From NCBI GenBank assembly GCA_963969595.1, contig OZ018414.1:18087660-18151659 (forward strand): a DNA stretch of 64,000 bases, read 5' to 3'. Origin of the DNA: Neckera pumila (lineage: Eukaryota; Streptophyta; Bryopsida; Hypnales; Neckeraceae). Shown one piece after another: positions 25,336-38,300 of this stretch. The stretch's first letter is position 1, and every line of letters begins with the position of its first letter. The notes under the pieces are model-generated. The model was not told the origin of the DNA. It worked only from the letters and a program-made list of their open reading frames with translations, and ran no database searches. A program made the translations under genes and the position numbers.

Positions 25336-26954
25336 ATGGCGCTGCAGTCGCTTCACATTGCTGCTGGGTTCTCGACTCCTTCGTCTCCACCGAGAATCTC
25401 AAGCTATTCTATGTCTCGTGAGTGCCTATGAATTTTATGAGTATAAATGTTTTTGGGTACATTTTTTGGGTTTTGGAGGTTTCATGTGTTATGAGTATGC
25501 GTGAAATTTTCAGAACGTCTGTGTGTGAATGAGTGAGCAGGCGCACAAAGTGGTTCATTGACGGTTTCGTTGAGTTATCGGAGCAGCCCACTTGCTATCA
25601 CATCGAGCTTGGAATCGGAAACGGATTCGAATTCGGATTCGGCAACCAGGAGTAAACCGTTTCTGCAATGCAGTCGACGTCCATGCATTTGGTTATGTGC
25701 TGCGTCCATTTTATTAGCGGTGAGGCCTGTCTCTGTGTTAGCTGAGGAGAATGTGAAGAAGGAAGAGGGCGGTTCGTTTGTGGACGGGGTGCTTGAGCTT
25801 CTCGACCCTGACCAGATCACCAAGACTGGAAAGAAGCTGCCCAAGAAGTACGTGAAGAGTGTACGGGAGGTCGTGAAGAACTTGAGGGAGTCCTTCGCTC
25901 AGGATTCCAACGACGCGGCGAAGTTCAGGCGGAATGCCGATTCAGCCAAGGAGGCCATCCGCGAGTATCTGCAAGATTGGAGAGGCTCAAAAATTGTGGA
26001 GACAGAGGTGAGTTTGCGGTTGCCTTTGAACCCTAATCATTTTCATTCGGCACATGAAGACCTGAAGTGTTTGCTTGTAGTCTACTGCATTCATTTTTGT
26101 AGTTAAGGTAGATGATAGCAATCTGCGTCATTTTAAGCCTGTCAATCAATATGTGTGAATGTGCTTTCATTGGGAGATCACTATAAGCTGTGATGAGACC
26201 ACTTTGGGTATAGAGCCAAACTCTCTTGAGGTCAAATATCTGTCATTTTTCTTATGCAATCATTCCAAATGGGAGATTGAAGAGCACTGTGGAAGGGGCA
26301 TGAGACAACCCCATTTCCATTCAAACATCTGTGGCCGTAGGCATGCTTTTCTTTTCCATCGGTTCTATTGAATACGGTATAAAGTCATGAACATACCGGA
26401 ATTTAAGTTTCAGGATACTCTTTCCATCACTTTAAGCATTAAATCAATATATAGAAGCGTGCTTATATGGATCACTCAGTAGTGAGAGATCACTGGGATA
26501 CTGTTACAGCCAAAGTCTCTTGGAATTGAGTTATTATTACTCAATGTATGATGATTCTTATGCAATCATTCAAAGTGGGCGGTTGTAGCAAGAGGGGCAG
26601 GAGATGACAACCCCAATTTAAATAAAAGAGTGTGGTTATAGAGATTTAGCCAAGTCTTGCTTACACCCAACTTGCTACTGCCGTTGAGGCCAACCAAGTG
26701 TTCGAATGGATGAGTTGCTATTGGTAACAGGGGCTGGTGAAGGAGTCTGGATGTGGTCCCTCAGGGTTTAGTATCCTCTACTTTACATTCTGGTGAATTT
26801 GTTTTGTTTTTTGCAGGATTCGTACAAAGCTCTTGAGCGAGCGTTTCGTGAGTTGGGGAAGTTCTACTCTTCAAAGGGGCCTCAAGCTGCCTTGCCAGAA
26901 GACATAAGGAACCGTGTACTAGAAGATCTTAATAAAGCAGATGATTCTATTTAA
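25336..26954 (+). CDS. LPA19: Psb27-H2 / LPA19-like thylakoid lumen protein (PSII assembly, D1 processing)
   Basis: Three exons (25336-25417, 25541-26007, 26817-26954) join in phase to 228 residues. The C-terminal half is a Psb27-family helical domain, including YVKSVREVVKNLRESFAQDS, FRRNADSAKEAIREYLQDWR and LERAFRELGKFYSSKGPQAA, closest to LPA19, which assists C-terminal maturation of the PSII D1 protein. Residues 1-70 are Ser-rich and transit-peptide-like. A twin arginine at 73-74, a hydrophobic stretch and SVLA before residue 96 suggest bipartite targeting into the lumen, possibly by the Tat route. The start is supported by a proper donor (CTC|GTGAGT) and matching phase. Intron 2 (809 bp) carries two copies of a dispersed repeat. 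Confidence 0.9.
26110..26785. repeat. Two tandem-like copies of a dispersed repeat in LPA19 intron 2
   Basis: Copies at about 26110-26350 and 26420-26785 share blocks such as CTTATGCAATCATTC, AGTGGG(A/C)GG-like and GCCAAACTCTCTTGAG-like motifs in the same order. A third copy is in a FANCL intron at 29850-30182. No terminal inverted repeats or coding sequence are evident. Confidence 0.65.
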
Positions 26955-28349
26955 GTGTCTTATCTATCCATATTACTGGAGGGGCTACATGGGGCAGGGT
27001 CATGTCAGTGATGGCCTCTCTGGACTTGTCGTTTGTGTTCCTTTAGTCTTGGGATTTGGCCGAGTGCTCTTTAACAGGTCTTTCGTTTTCTTGTATGATC
27101 TTTGAATTGCTTTTAGAAACCCAACTTGTTGAGAATGTATGTCTCTTACAGTGACGTTAGGACATCATGTTGCAGGATTTTTTCTATATGAGCTTTGGCG
27201 TTTGTCAGTAGTCTACTTCCAGCACAAACTTATGGACATGGATATTGCATGTAATAGACTAATAATATTGGGGCTTCACCCAATACTATTAGGCTATTTT
27301 CATCTGAATATATCAGGTCTTTGTTGGTGTTGTGTTTCCACATTGCAGGAGTTGCTGAATCGTTTTAATCATTGATTCGAAAAACTTTGTTAGGAAACTG
27401 GGTTTCTGTAATCAACAGTTGAACTCTTCACTCTACCTCGATTAGGACTCTTTTGTAATCTCCGTCTTCCAATTCAAGCTTTGGAATTTTACACCGCTTG
27501 TTAACACTCTTCCTGAAAGGTAGGCAATGGATCCACAAATCTTCGATTAGACGATAAGCAGTAATTCTTGCCTGGGCAACGATGCGTGACACCCACTCAT
27601 GAAACCTACACCCTACACTCTAAAACAAACCAAACCAGTCAGACTTGAGAAATCCGTGACAATATCGAAACACTCTCAAGGCAAGTTCTAGGGTTTCTGA
27701 AGGCGTAGAAAAGTATCCATCCTCACCAGGGTGTTGTAAGTGCTCTCCTGACGGACTTGCAGTGTGAGAAATTTGAGATTTCGCCATTTCTTTTTATTTT
27801 GAGCCCTGTGTAGCTATGTGCCCCAGAATCTTGCCGAAGAAGTACCCCTGCGGTCCTGCCTTTTAGAATTACGGAACAGAAAGCTCGTTAGTCTGACACC
27901 CGCTACTGCAGCTCACAAGTGTAGACGTAAATTTGAGGCACACTGGTTCGTATTCTCGCGATCTCTTACAATGCATGAAGCAGGAAAAGAAGTGAGACAC
28001 AATGTCCTAGAGATGCCTTGCCAATTCAAACCCTAAATCTGTCAACTAAACCATACTTTCCCTTTGCGGCCTAAATTCCAGCCTGCACTCCGCACCTATC
28101 AATTCATCGGCCCACTTGATTCTGCAGATTCAAGCAAGATTTGTCTTCGAGAACTCAGCGAGTGGGTTGTCACAGCATGGAAATCGCGAGTGATCAGTAA
28201 TTTGTTGCATATATTGCATAATGTTGCATAATGGAGTGCTTTGAGCAGGGAACGATGGAGGAGGTGGACGCTGTATGATTGTTAGTCTGACGCGGGGTTT
28301 TGCAATGCAGGCGGAGTCGGCGCACATCGTAGTTTAGCGGAATACAGAA
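26955..28349. other. LPA19 3' flank and FANCL 5' flank
   Basis: No protein-coding gene recognised. A 72-codon open frame at 27818-28036 has no recognisable motif. The right end, from about 28100, probably includes the FANCL promoter and leader. Confidence 0.4.
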
Positions 28350-28376
28350 ATGATGGCAGGGGAAGATTCAGAGTAA
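28350..28376 (+). CDS. Short upstream ORF in the FANCL leader
   Basis: Two consecutive ATGs open a frame reading MMAGEDSE and stopping at TAA, 14 bp before the FANCL ATG. If the transcript starts upstream of it, it could lower FANCL translation. The GAGTAAG at its end could instead act as a splice donor, so this is a suggestion only. Confidence 0.35.
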   Translation: MMAGEDSE

Positions 28377-28390
28377 GAAATTGGGTTCTT

Positions 28391-31300
28391 ATGGCTACTT
28401 TGCCAACGGTTTTGCCGTTGAATGTCGACTTCACGGCTTATCAAGTGCTCCTGCCTGTCAAGGTCTGTCTTCATCTTCGCAACCCTCATTACTTTCGTTT
28501 CTCAAAATTTCTGCAACTTTGCATTCAGGGTTTCAGGGTTTAGGGTTTCAGGGTTTACCTCCATTTGCCCAAATAGAAGATCTGTGTAGGGCATATGGGG
28601 ACTTTGTTTAGTCCATTGTTCTTGTTTTTGGCCAACGCATAGAATACTCTTTGTTGATTCTGGGGATATAATATTTGCCCCCTTAGAATATAATCTTTTG
28701 CAAGATGATCAATTGAGTTGATCATTTTCAAACTTTGGATTCTTGGTCCGTAGGCTTTAGGGTTTAGCTAGTTGTGTGATGAATGCGAAGTCGTGGGTCG
28801 GGTGATCTCGCCTGGGGTTTTGAATATTCTTGATGCTGTGTGCAGGGTAAGGAATTTGTAGTGGGAGTTCACAATGTGGAGGCTGGGAAGTCTCTCAGTA
28901 CTGCGAAGCTCGATTGTTGTAGTGAGCTCCGCAGGTTGCTGACAGGGTTCGAGCATATCATACAAGAGGTGGTTTTTGATATTTTGCAAGTGTCTTTCAC
29001 ATATAGAAATATAGTATTGTTATATGTCTCTTTTTATACGATCCTCAAGTAAAATCCTCAGTGTAATCCTCTTTGATTGAAAATTTGAAAGATCATGTCC
29101 AACAGTAATAGAAAGCCATTATTCCTTTAACTGCATGTAACTTTTGTATCAGACGAAGGAAATTTGTTCGTTGGAACTATGGTGCCCAACACGCTCTCAT
29201 TTTCATTGGGCACCAGAACTTTCATATTATTGAACCATTGCTTAGTCTCTTCCTCTTCTTTGAGGGCTCTACATACTGATGCAGAGTGTGGGGACAACTG
29301 TGACAATATTTTCTCCTTTGGTGACCACCACAGAGATTGAACCAAAGTTCCGACGTGACAACATTCGTGGAGGAGCTCAAGGATGTTCTGGTTTGTAAAA
29401 TCATGCCTTCGTTCTTTTTCCCAGCATGGCTTTTGTTTCCTTTTGCCATGAAGGTGCTGAATATATAGATTTTTGGAACAGGAACATATCTTGCTTGCTC
29501 AGCCTCAGGTCAAGTTACCCTCATCGGCGTTTTATGGACGGATTTATTCTGAAGTAAGTCACGATCTGATATCTTTAGAGACTGATCTTGATTTTTGTGT
29601 TTACTGTGGCTCTTTCTCTTCCAAGTTAATTTCTTTAGCCGGGCATGAATTTACAGTAGTCAACCATATGTTCGCAGATAGAGGAGGTCGGTTGGGAACA
29701 CGTTGCATGGATTGCTCCAAGTTTTATGTCCATCCATCTTCGGTTCTTGTGAGTTCGTAAGGCCCATCATTAAATTGGCTTTTGCATTCTGTACATTTTT
29801 TGTGGTTACCAGTCTCCCTATTGATTGGTTCTATTAAGGTAGAGAATGCTATTTGAGTCACTTTAAGCATTTTAACAAACGTAGGAGTATAATTTTTGAG
29901 AGATTTATAGATCTATGGAGAAAATTTTGTGCACAAGAGCCAAATCTGTTGAGATCAAGCTTTTAACAGTACATATGAATTTCTTATGCAATTTCAAAGT
30001 GGGAGGCTGTAAACCACTATTGAAGGGACAAACATTTCCATTCAAAGATCTGTTGGCCATAGACATTTAGCAAAGTCATGTTTACATCACTTTGTTAATA
30101 AGTACAAGCAAGTGTATGGATAGGTGAGTTATTGTTTGAAATGGGGATAGTTCAATCCCCTAATGGTTTTAGTATCCTCTACCTCATCTCCAAAAGAACG
30201 GCTGTACACTGATGGCTTCTATGTCATCCTTGGAAGAAATCAATGACTTGGAAATTTCGTGTAATTTGGCTTTAGTGACCAAGCGATACGGGAGCATCTC
30301 GTGCAAATACAATTATCACCAGACTACCCAGAAAGGGACCCTTCATGCAATGCTGTGAGTCCTTGCTGTGATAGCTTCTGTCAAATTACTCAACTACTTG
30401 GCTAACATTATCGTTTGTCCGGATAAATATTTGCTGCCATAGACGCTTGTATGAGGAAGATTATTTTGTTGGGTAGTAAGTTTAGCATCTTCATCGCCTT
30501 GCACAATTTTAAAGTTTTCCAATTTTATCATTGTTTGGCTTACTATCTAGCTTCAGAGACTCTTGTTTGTTCAGCTCTGATTTTAATGCTCCTGAGGCTC
30601 CTTTTAGATCGCGTATTCAACGCTATTGACTTACATGCCACACGAGAAGCAGATATAAGTGATCAATCGTTATGGCCCTAGATTGCAGGACCTCCCTATT
30701 GCGGTGGAGATACAATGGCGAGCAGGAGGTCGATTAAGAGATATTTTCTCTCAATTTGAACAGGTAAGTAGGAAACCTATTCCCGTAGCTTTCAGCTGTT
30801 TTGAGTGGATTCTCTTCTTAGAACGGAAATTTGGTTCTTGTTCCCATGGTTAAGGGGATTCCAATGCATTAAAGTTAGTTCTATATTGTATGAATAACTT
30901 AGGAATTTATAAAATCTTGCTCATAGGGTTGACTCTCCCCAGCTACATGTGCTAAAATTTTGGCCTACCCACAAAGAGCTCCCACGAAAAAGGGTTCACT
31001 CTCATAATTACTTCAGTTTGCCACTCCCCTATGTTAGATTGAAATTATATGTTCTCTTAACCCTCTAACGTCCACCCTATCAGGACTCCAATTTTGACAT
31101 GTCATAGCAGATGTGTTGTTTATTGAAATTGCCCATAGAGTGGCTCGACAGAAAGCTCTACATGTGGGCTACAATTTTGTAGTTAATTATTTTCATCAAA
31201 AATCCTTAATTCAACGACTTTTGTGCCCTGAATTTGGAGTAAATGTTGGGTGGACGCTAGAGGGTTAATGAATTTATCTCTTTACGTCTCAAAGTTACAA

Positions 31301-32523
31301 AACACTCAGTATTGGTGCATGTAGGCTGCGGAGAAGTATCAAGACTTCTGGACCGTAATGGAGGACATTGATAAGCATGTGTGGGTGATGGAGCCAGAAC
31401 ATCCTTCACGCTCAAATTGCTTCCGCCGTATTGCTCTTGGTAGGGAGAACAAGCCATGCGCTTGCTTCTGAACCTTAAATCTGATCTATCAATAGCTTGT
31501 GCTCTCTTTTTGAAGAAACTTCCATAGTCATGTGGTCCCTTAGACTACGAGTGCCTTGCATTCATTATTGCACAACCCTTAGAATACTTTGGTTCCGGAT
31601 AATGGCAGATGTACTAAGTGACAAATTGACCTTGCTGACATAACTCTGAATCTGGGTAAATCTAAAATTGTGATAAGCGTAAGACTTTTTGATACATGGA
31701 TGACAACTACTTGGGAACTGAATGGAACTCAGGAAGAAAATCTGCAAAATAAACTGATAGGATTTTCGTTCATTATTCATGGCTTGGGGACTGGTGCAAT
31801 TCTGTGCAGGTGGCCACTGCTCATTGTGCATCACTGTTGAACCATTTTCACCCCGAACGCTGCCAGAGTAAGTATACCTTGCGCTAATTTTTCAGAAATT
31901 ATGCCATATTTTTTCTGACTTGTAGTGCAAGATTTTGCTAATTCTTTCTGTTTGGGATCCTGCGGAATTTTGAAAAAATCTCGTCCCAGAACAGTACCCC
32001 ATGTAGAGTTTTTGCATACGGTTTGAGCATTGCCTCTTCTCTTGGAGCATAAAGCTCGTACTCCGACATCCCTTGATAGAATTTATTTGGGAAGGTACTG
32101 TAATAGAATATTAGTTTCCAAAACGAACTTTTTATGTTTAGTTTGGGCTTTCAAGGGTTAAAGTATCTGAGATGTTTGATGCGCATGTGGCGCATGTAGA
32201 TATCTCACTAGTCAACTGCTCTAGTTTGTTCTTACTAGTCTTGTTGAGCTGTTTTCCCAGGTACAGGTTTTTTGGGTCTGACACAGCAGTTGGCCCACTT
32301 CGATTACGAATGGCCAGCAATATGGATTGCTGGTACTGGCACCAAATCTATAGTCTTTCATGGTCATATTTGTTTAAATTGGCGTGTTTCAGAGTGCCTA
32401 AATTGTAACATTCAAGTACACAAAGCTCTAATACCTATGACTGGTATAGATCTGAGGTTCCAGATTGGCGCTCTGAAAAGAGCCGATCTGAAAGAGATTG
32501 AAATTTAGCCATTTTCACTGACA

Positions 32524-32554
<31 letters not shown>

Positions 32555-33697
32555 GTGTCAATTGTTATTGACACCATGTCCAGAGCTTGGTTGCTGACCT
32601 TAAAACCTGCACGAACCACATTTGCAGGAAGATGGAGAGGCTGGTGAGAGAGAATCTGGAGGATGTTCTGGGTGTCACCTTCCCATCTCCACAGGATTCT
32701 GACCGTGATGATGTCAGCTCAGAGTGTATCATTTGCTACAGCTATCGGTTACTGGATGGTATTGTCCTCAAATTTTTTACTGAAATATAACCCTCTCACG
32801 TTGCTCATTACAGTTGGAAAGGAGGGTCCAAAGTCATAACATAACTCTTCCTATGGAATGGTGACAAATCTGCCTTGAAAACCGGACTTAGCATTGTGAA
32901 TTTATACAAGCAATACGTATTTATTCATATTATGGCATCTCAACTTATTGTGTGTGGCCTTAGTTTTAATAAAAGGCACAAGCTTCAAATATTGACATAT
33001 TGAAACTCAAATTTATGTGTTCAGGCAAGGAAGGGGCAAGCGAAAAAGGCAGTGTGCCGGACCGTGTTTGTGACAATGGGAGCTGTGGCCGGCCATTCCA
33101 TACCTCATGTCTGGCTGAGTGGCTTCGCTCTTTACCGACCACACGCCAGTAAGTCTGCTTCAGTCTTATTTTTTGTCCTTAGAAATTGATGGGAGAACAA
33201 TACCCGTATTAGATATCTACTCCAGAGTTATATTCCATAATTAATTGTTCATTATTTGTCTCTTATCAAAAGTCGCGAAATCTTCCAAATAACTATAACT
33301 TCGTTCATTTATAGGCGAGTTATATGAACCAACGCAACACTTCTGATTCAATCTCTGTTTCGTTACCAATGATTATAAGGAATAGTCTTGTCTATTCCCA
33401 ATACGCTTGCCTGTATACCTAAGAGTGTTCTTGCCCAATTGTGTCCCTTTATACACAAATTTAATATTTCTGCCCAGAAACCTTGAGAAATCTTGTGGTC
33501 TGGGGTCATTTAATTTTGGTATTCAGACCTAGTCAATAGCATTTTCGGTGTCCGTTTGGAAAGGTTGTATTGCTTCTGAAACTTGTAACTTAACTGAAAT
33601 TCTGCTTGTTGTGTTGACTTGCAGGTCCTTTGACGTGCTGTTTGGCGCTTGTCCTCATTGCTCACATCCAGTCATTGTGAAATGTGCTCTCTCTTGA
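28391..33697 (+). CDS. FANCL: FANCL, Fanconi anaemia E3 ubiquitin ligase, with ELF domain
   Basis: The catalytic E3 of the Fanconi core complex; it monoubiquitinates FANCD2 in interstrand crosslink repair. Supported exons: 28391-28462, 28846-28968, 29334-29390, 29482-29553, 30197-30354, 30689-30763, 31325-31439, 31810-31867, 32261-32332, 32628-32758, 33025-33148, 33625-33697. They give about 395 residues. The first three exons resemble the animal ELF domain (SELRRLLTGFEHIIQE, TTFVEELKDVL). The middle is the UBC-RWD double-RWD region (SQFEQ, DFWTVMEDIDKHVWVMEPEH, RRIALG, LPEYRFFGSD). The end is the C4HC3 RING: CIIC, CDNGSC, FHTSC, LPTTRQSFDVLFGACPHC. One junction is unresolved: exon 5 ends in phase 2 and the exon at 30689 starts in phase 0, so a small exon is needed near 30557-30612. 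Confidence 0.93.
29850..30182. repeat. Dispersed repeat in a FANCL intron (third copy)
   Basis: It shares ordered blocks with both copies in LPA19 intron 2, including TGAGTCACTTTAAGCATT-like, TTTCTTATGCAAT, CATTTCCATTCAAA, and a right edge TTTAGTATCCTCTAC identical to that at about 26770. It lies in the intron between FANCL exons 4 and 5. Confidence 0.65.
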
Positions 33698-35378
33698 CAC
33701 TGTCTTATAGCTAGCAGAAGGGCTTTATGGCAATTTTTTTATTAGGTTACTTCACAATTTTTATATTAAGATATCGCTTGAGCATTTGGAAGATTCATGT
33801 ACTTTGCTTTGTGTGTAGACAGAGACAGTTTTTTTCCATGTTACCTTCAAATCATCGACATTTCAAAATCTTGAGAATTGAGGGATCATTGTTCTCCGAA
33901 GGGCAGCAACTCTCCCCAAAAACTCACGAGTTTGTCGGCTGTGATTTTTTTTGTATTTGTGTGGTGCGGGAGGAGGTTCAAATTGTGCCCTTTTAATTTA
34001 ATTCAGCAAATATGGGAATGAGAGCAAAATAAAATTATGTAAACATTAAGACAATTTCAGATAAACAAAGAGGGCAATTGAGTTTGTAGTTTTGGGGGTC
34101 TACATGAATATGCTGAAAGTGTAATATAGACATATTTATCTTACAAGATTTAGATGCACAACATTCTCATGTTAAACGGAATTTAGTGGCTTTAATGTGA
34201 AATCTAGAATTTTTTGTGAGATATCTCTGAAAAGGATGATGTGGGCATTTGTCTTTTCTACATGTTTGCATTATCAAATTCTAAAAATCCCCTTACATAA
34301 AGTAATGGACCTTTGAGGAATTAGTTATGAAGTTTGAAGTTGAAATCACATAGGGCATTAAAAGCATTCACCCACTAATATATTCATTGTCCATAAATTG
34401 AAGAAAACAAAATGTACCTTTGGAGAACAATATTAAAGCTTTGTCACTTTATAGGCCTCCAGGCTTATTAGGCTTACTAACTCTTATATACAAAATAGAA
34501 TAAAATAGACACTGAATTTCAAAACTTTTAAGTGGATTCATCCTATAACTTCATCAACACTAAAGAGAGAAATTACTCTAAACATTTTCATTGGTTGGAC
34601 TCCAATTTGTGTTTGTCAAAATCCATTCCCACAATCTTAGCAACTCTTTAACATCATGACAATGTACTTGGAGAGGAGACACATCAAGCATATGGTTTTG
34701 CATGAGTCTACCCAATCTTTACCAATTTAGTCCCAAAATACTTTGAAAAATCACAGAAAATTCATTTATTGTCTTTATTCTACTTGCAAATGGCTACCCT
34801 CAAACTTCTCAATCTCTGAAAGTACGTGAATTGACAAATAGATTTTCCAAAATAGTAAATCTGCTTTGTACTAGACATGTTTACCTTATCCAAAAGAGTG
34901 CTGGGACCTCGAGGGTTCAAGACAGCAACCATAGAGTACTTGAACTGATTTCCTTAAAATATTAGTGGGCTGAATGAAAATGTAGGCAAGTCTACTGTGC
35001 CTTAGACTCACAACACGTCGTCACAAATCCAAATGAGTTCAAGTTACCGAGAAGAATTTCAAACGGATCAGATCAAACCATTCATCGACATCGAAAGCTA
35101 GTATGCTTCGAATGGCAAGGCAAGATACTACATACATACAGTACTGAAAATGGCAAATTAATTTGAAAATAATAAGAACCAATACGATATGGCTACTAAC
35201 GACCACATGTTACATTGTGATCTGATATTTTTGGCATTCAAATGCAACAAATCATTAGTTCTCTCCTCCCAAAACATGGTCGTCTAAAATCGACGATCAA
35301 ATCTGTGCCGCTCCAGTAACAGCAAAGAAATCACATCATTTATAGTTTGGAGTTTACATCGGCAAAACTGTGAATATT
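33698..35378. other. Convergent intergenic region between FANCL and GRWD1
   Basis: Both genes point into this 1.7 kb, so it holds two 3'UTRs and terminator signals. No open frame of interest, RNA gene or transposon ends were recognised. Confidence 0.45.
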
Positions 35379-38300
35379 TCACGCGGCCATCGCATCAGGA
35401 TCGGCTGATAAATTGTCAAGATTAGCTGGCCTCAAGATGTTGAATCCATCTCCTGCTGTTGACATCAGCATCCCCTGTATTTGAGGATGCCAATGACACT
35501 CCTTCAGATCCTTCTGCCCCTGCAATAAACAATCCAAAACAAAGTTAGGCTTGAATAGTACCTTCCACTTCTTGAGAAGCGCGCAGGATTTAAATTAACA
35601 ATTAGATGTCCAAGAGTCAAAAGAAGTAGCGAGTGTGAAAAATGGAAAAAGATTTCTGAGTATCACTCTGCATCTAAGGGAGAAAGAATCCAAAATTCTG
35701 AAAGTTACATTGAATCACCACCTCTGTTCTCAGATGGGTTTAGGGTTTAGGGCAAAACTCGAAAAAAAATCCTTGCTGACCTGATGGACAAAAAGCAGCT
35801 GAGGGGGTAAATCTTCAGGAACCTCTGCTTGCTTTTGTTTCAATTGGGCTTGATACTGAGCCTCTTCTTCGGGATCCCTTTCTAATGCAAAGTCCCATAT
35901 TCTGAAGTCATAAACACATAAGTCATAAGTCACTGACGGAGTAAAATCCAAGAATTACAGAAAATAATACGGAGTAATAACAAAATTCCAGAAACACAAA
36001 GTTCTAAGAGCTGGTTTAGAAGAATACGTCAATTGGTGATCAGCCGAGGTAACAGCAAGTGTGGACGATTCGTGAGGGCTCCACTCAATAGATGTTATGG
36101 GAAGCGTGTGGTACTTGAAATGAGCCACAAATGTATCCTCCTGCAATTGAGAGATTTAGTATGCACAATAGAATAGAGGAATCCATTGAATCTCTACACA
36201 TTTCTAGAAACGAAGTCATGAACGATAACTGAAGATCGTATGATCCTTGTCAAACAAAAAAGAGTACCTTTAGGTTTCTCAAATCCCAAATCCTGAAGGT
36301 TCCGTCATCACAACCTGAGGCAATAAAACAGCTCGCTAGCCTGTCACCAGAGGAAAGAGTTAGATGAAATCATTTCACTGATGCTATTTTCCTACTGCTG
36401 CCAATTCTGTTGTGACTTTCCCTCACCTTGAAAGCTTACATTCACATGAGCAAGATTAGTCACAACATCGATACTAGAACGCGCATAGTTCTGTAAAATT
36501 GGCTTCCGAGGTTGCTCATGAGCATCCTTAGCAGATGTCAACAAAGGCATCCTCACAAACCCCAACTGGAGACCAAAAGAGGCAATCCAGATTCATACCG
36601 ATTCCAAGAAATAACATTGATATCAGCATTGTGAGCTTTGATTGAGATTGCAGAGCCTTGACGACTACGTGTGTCCCAAATTCGCAAAGTACCATCCACA
36701 GAACAAGACGCAAAAACGTCTGCTTCGGTTGGACTCCACTGCAGAGCACCAAAGAACATAGCGCACAAGTTACCTTCCAGCCTTGGTCCAAATACCATCA
36801 CCAACAAAATAACGTCGCTCACAAATAGCCGCGGCATTTCTCAGCTAGAAAACTAGCAGATGCACCTCTATTTACAGCAGAGCGACAACTGGCACACCTT
36901 TCAGACAAAAATGCCACTTGCATTCATGACTTTCGGCATGCCCTATAAAGTCATGAAGTGAGATATAGACTTTTTTGTGTACCTGTAGATCTTCGACACT
37001 AGCAGTGTGGCCCATGAAAGGGGCCTTTTCAACCACCCACTTCCCTGCTGGTGTTGGCTCCCACAGATGAATAGCACTCTTACAATCCCCTTAAACAGCA
37101 AAAAGGATCAACTTATTTAGTAGCCAATTACGTCAGGAAGCTTGGAGTCATTGACTGGCGTTAGACACAAAAAAAAGCAAAAACTTGCACATAAACCTCT
37201 CCGATTAGGAATAACATTAACTCGTTTGTGAAAATGCAAACAACGGCACAAATGTCCAAAAGATTAGTGACAAAAACCGGGCCTACCAGAAAGGAGGCGA
37301 CCAGCTGTAATCGGACTCCAATCAAGAGCATAGCCCTCATCTTTGTGCCCGGTGAAAATATGTAAAGGAGCTTGACGCACAGTGTTGGCTACGCCAGGAG
37401 CATCAGGTCCACTAGTTGCCATCGATCGAATGTGAGCTCCCATGTCCCATACCTGCAGAATTGGAACACGTTAAAAAGACGGCATGTCATCCTGTAGAAA
37501 ACATAGACAAAAACGAAAACAATACAAAATGTGGTATTATGCATAAACCTCATATCACTTCAAAATTTAGTCTCAACCCGAATGGTCGGCATGTAAACTT
37601 CCCAGAATTAATCCATGATGAAAGAACCAATACCTGAACGTAACCTGTGTCGGCCCAAGTGGCAACGATATGGGATTGTTGAGTCATGGCCCGGACTCTG
37701 TTTATACAGCCTTGATGAGCCACTAAACGTACCTACAAAATTCAAAAGTAAAACTCCGATAAGCTGAAAACAGATAGGACCTTTTCTCCACTCAAGTGCC
37801 ACTAACAATTGAATGTTAACGCATTCAAACAGAAGCCGTTCATATTAATCGAGGAGCCGTTCAAACTCATACAGAGGCCGGTCACATTCATACAGGACAA
37901 GGAATATTTGTCTCGACGTAGAGTAGAGAATGATGGTGAGAAAAGAACTACACAAATTAGGAAAAAATACTAACCAACATAATCTAGATGTAATCAGCTT
38001 GAAAGAGTTTACAAAATCTCAAAGAAGTTAGCTCTTTGTTGCATTCCCACGTTATAACAATTACAAAAGCATCACCAATTCGACGGGCCACATTAGCTAT
38101 ACTTTTAACAATTACAAAAGAAAACCAATAATGCCATGGTGTATAATGAACATTAGGAGCATAAAAAATGAGAAAATTAGTAGAATGATCTAAGTGATAC
38201 AAGACACTACAATCTGAAACTGCCCTAGTGAACCTTCAAGCAAATCAGATTTAAGGTTTAGCATTCTAAGGAATTTGCAGACCTTGAGAATAGGTTTCTT

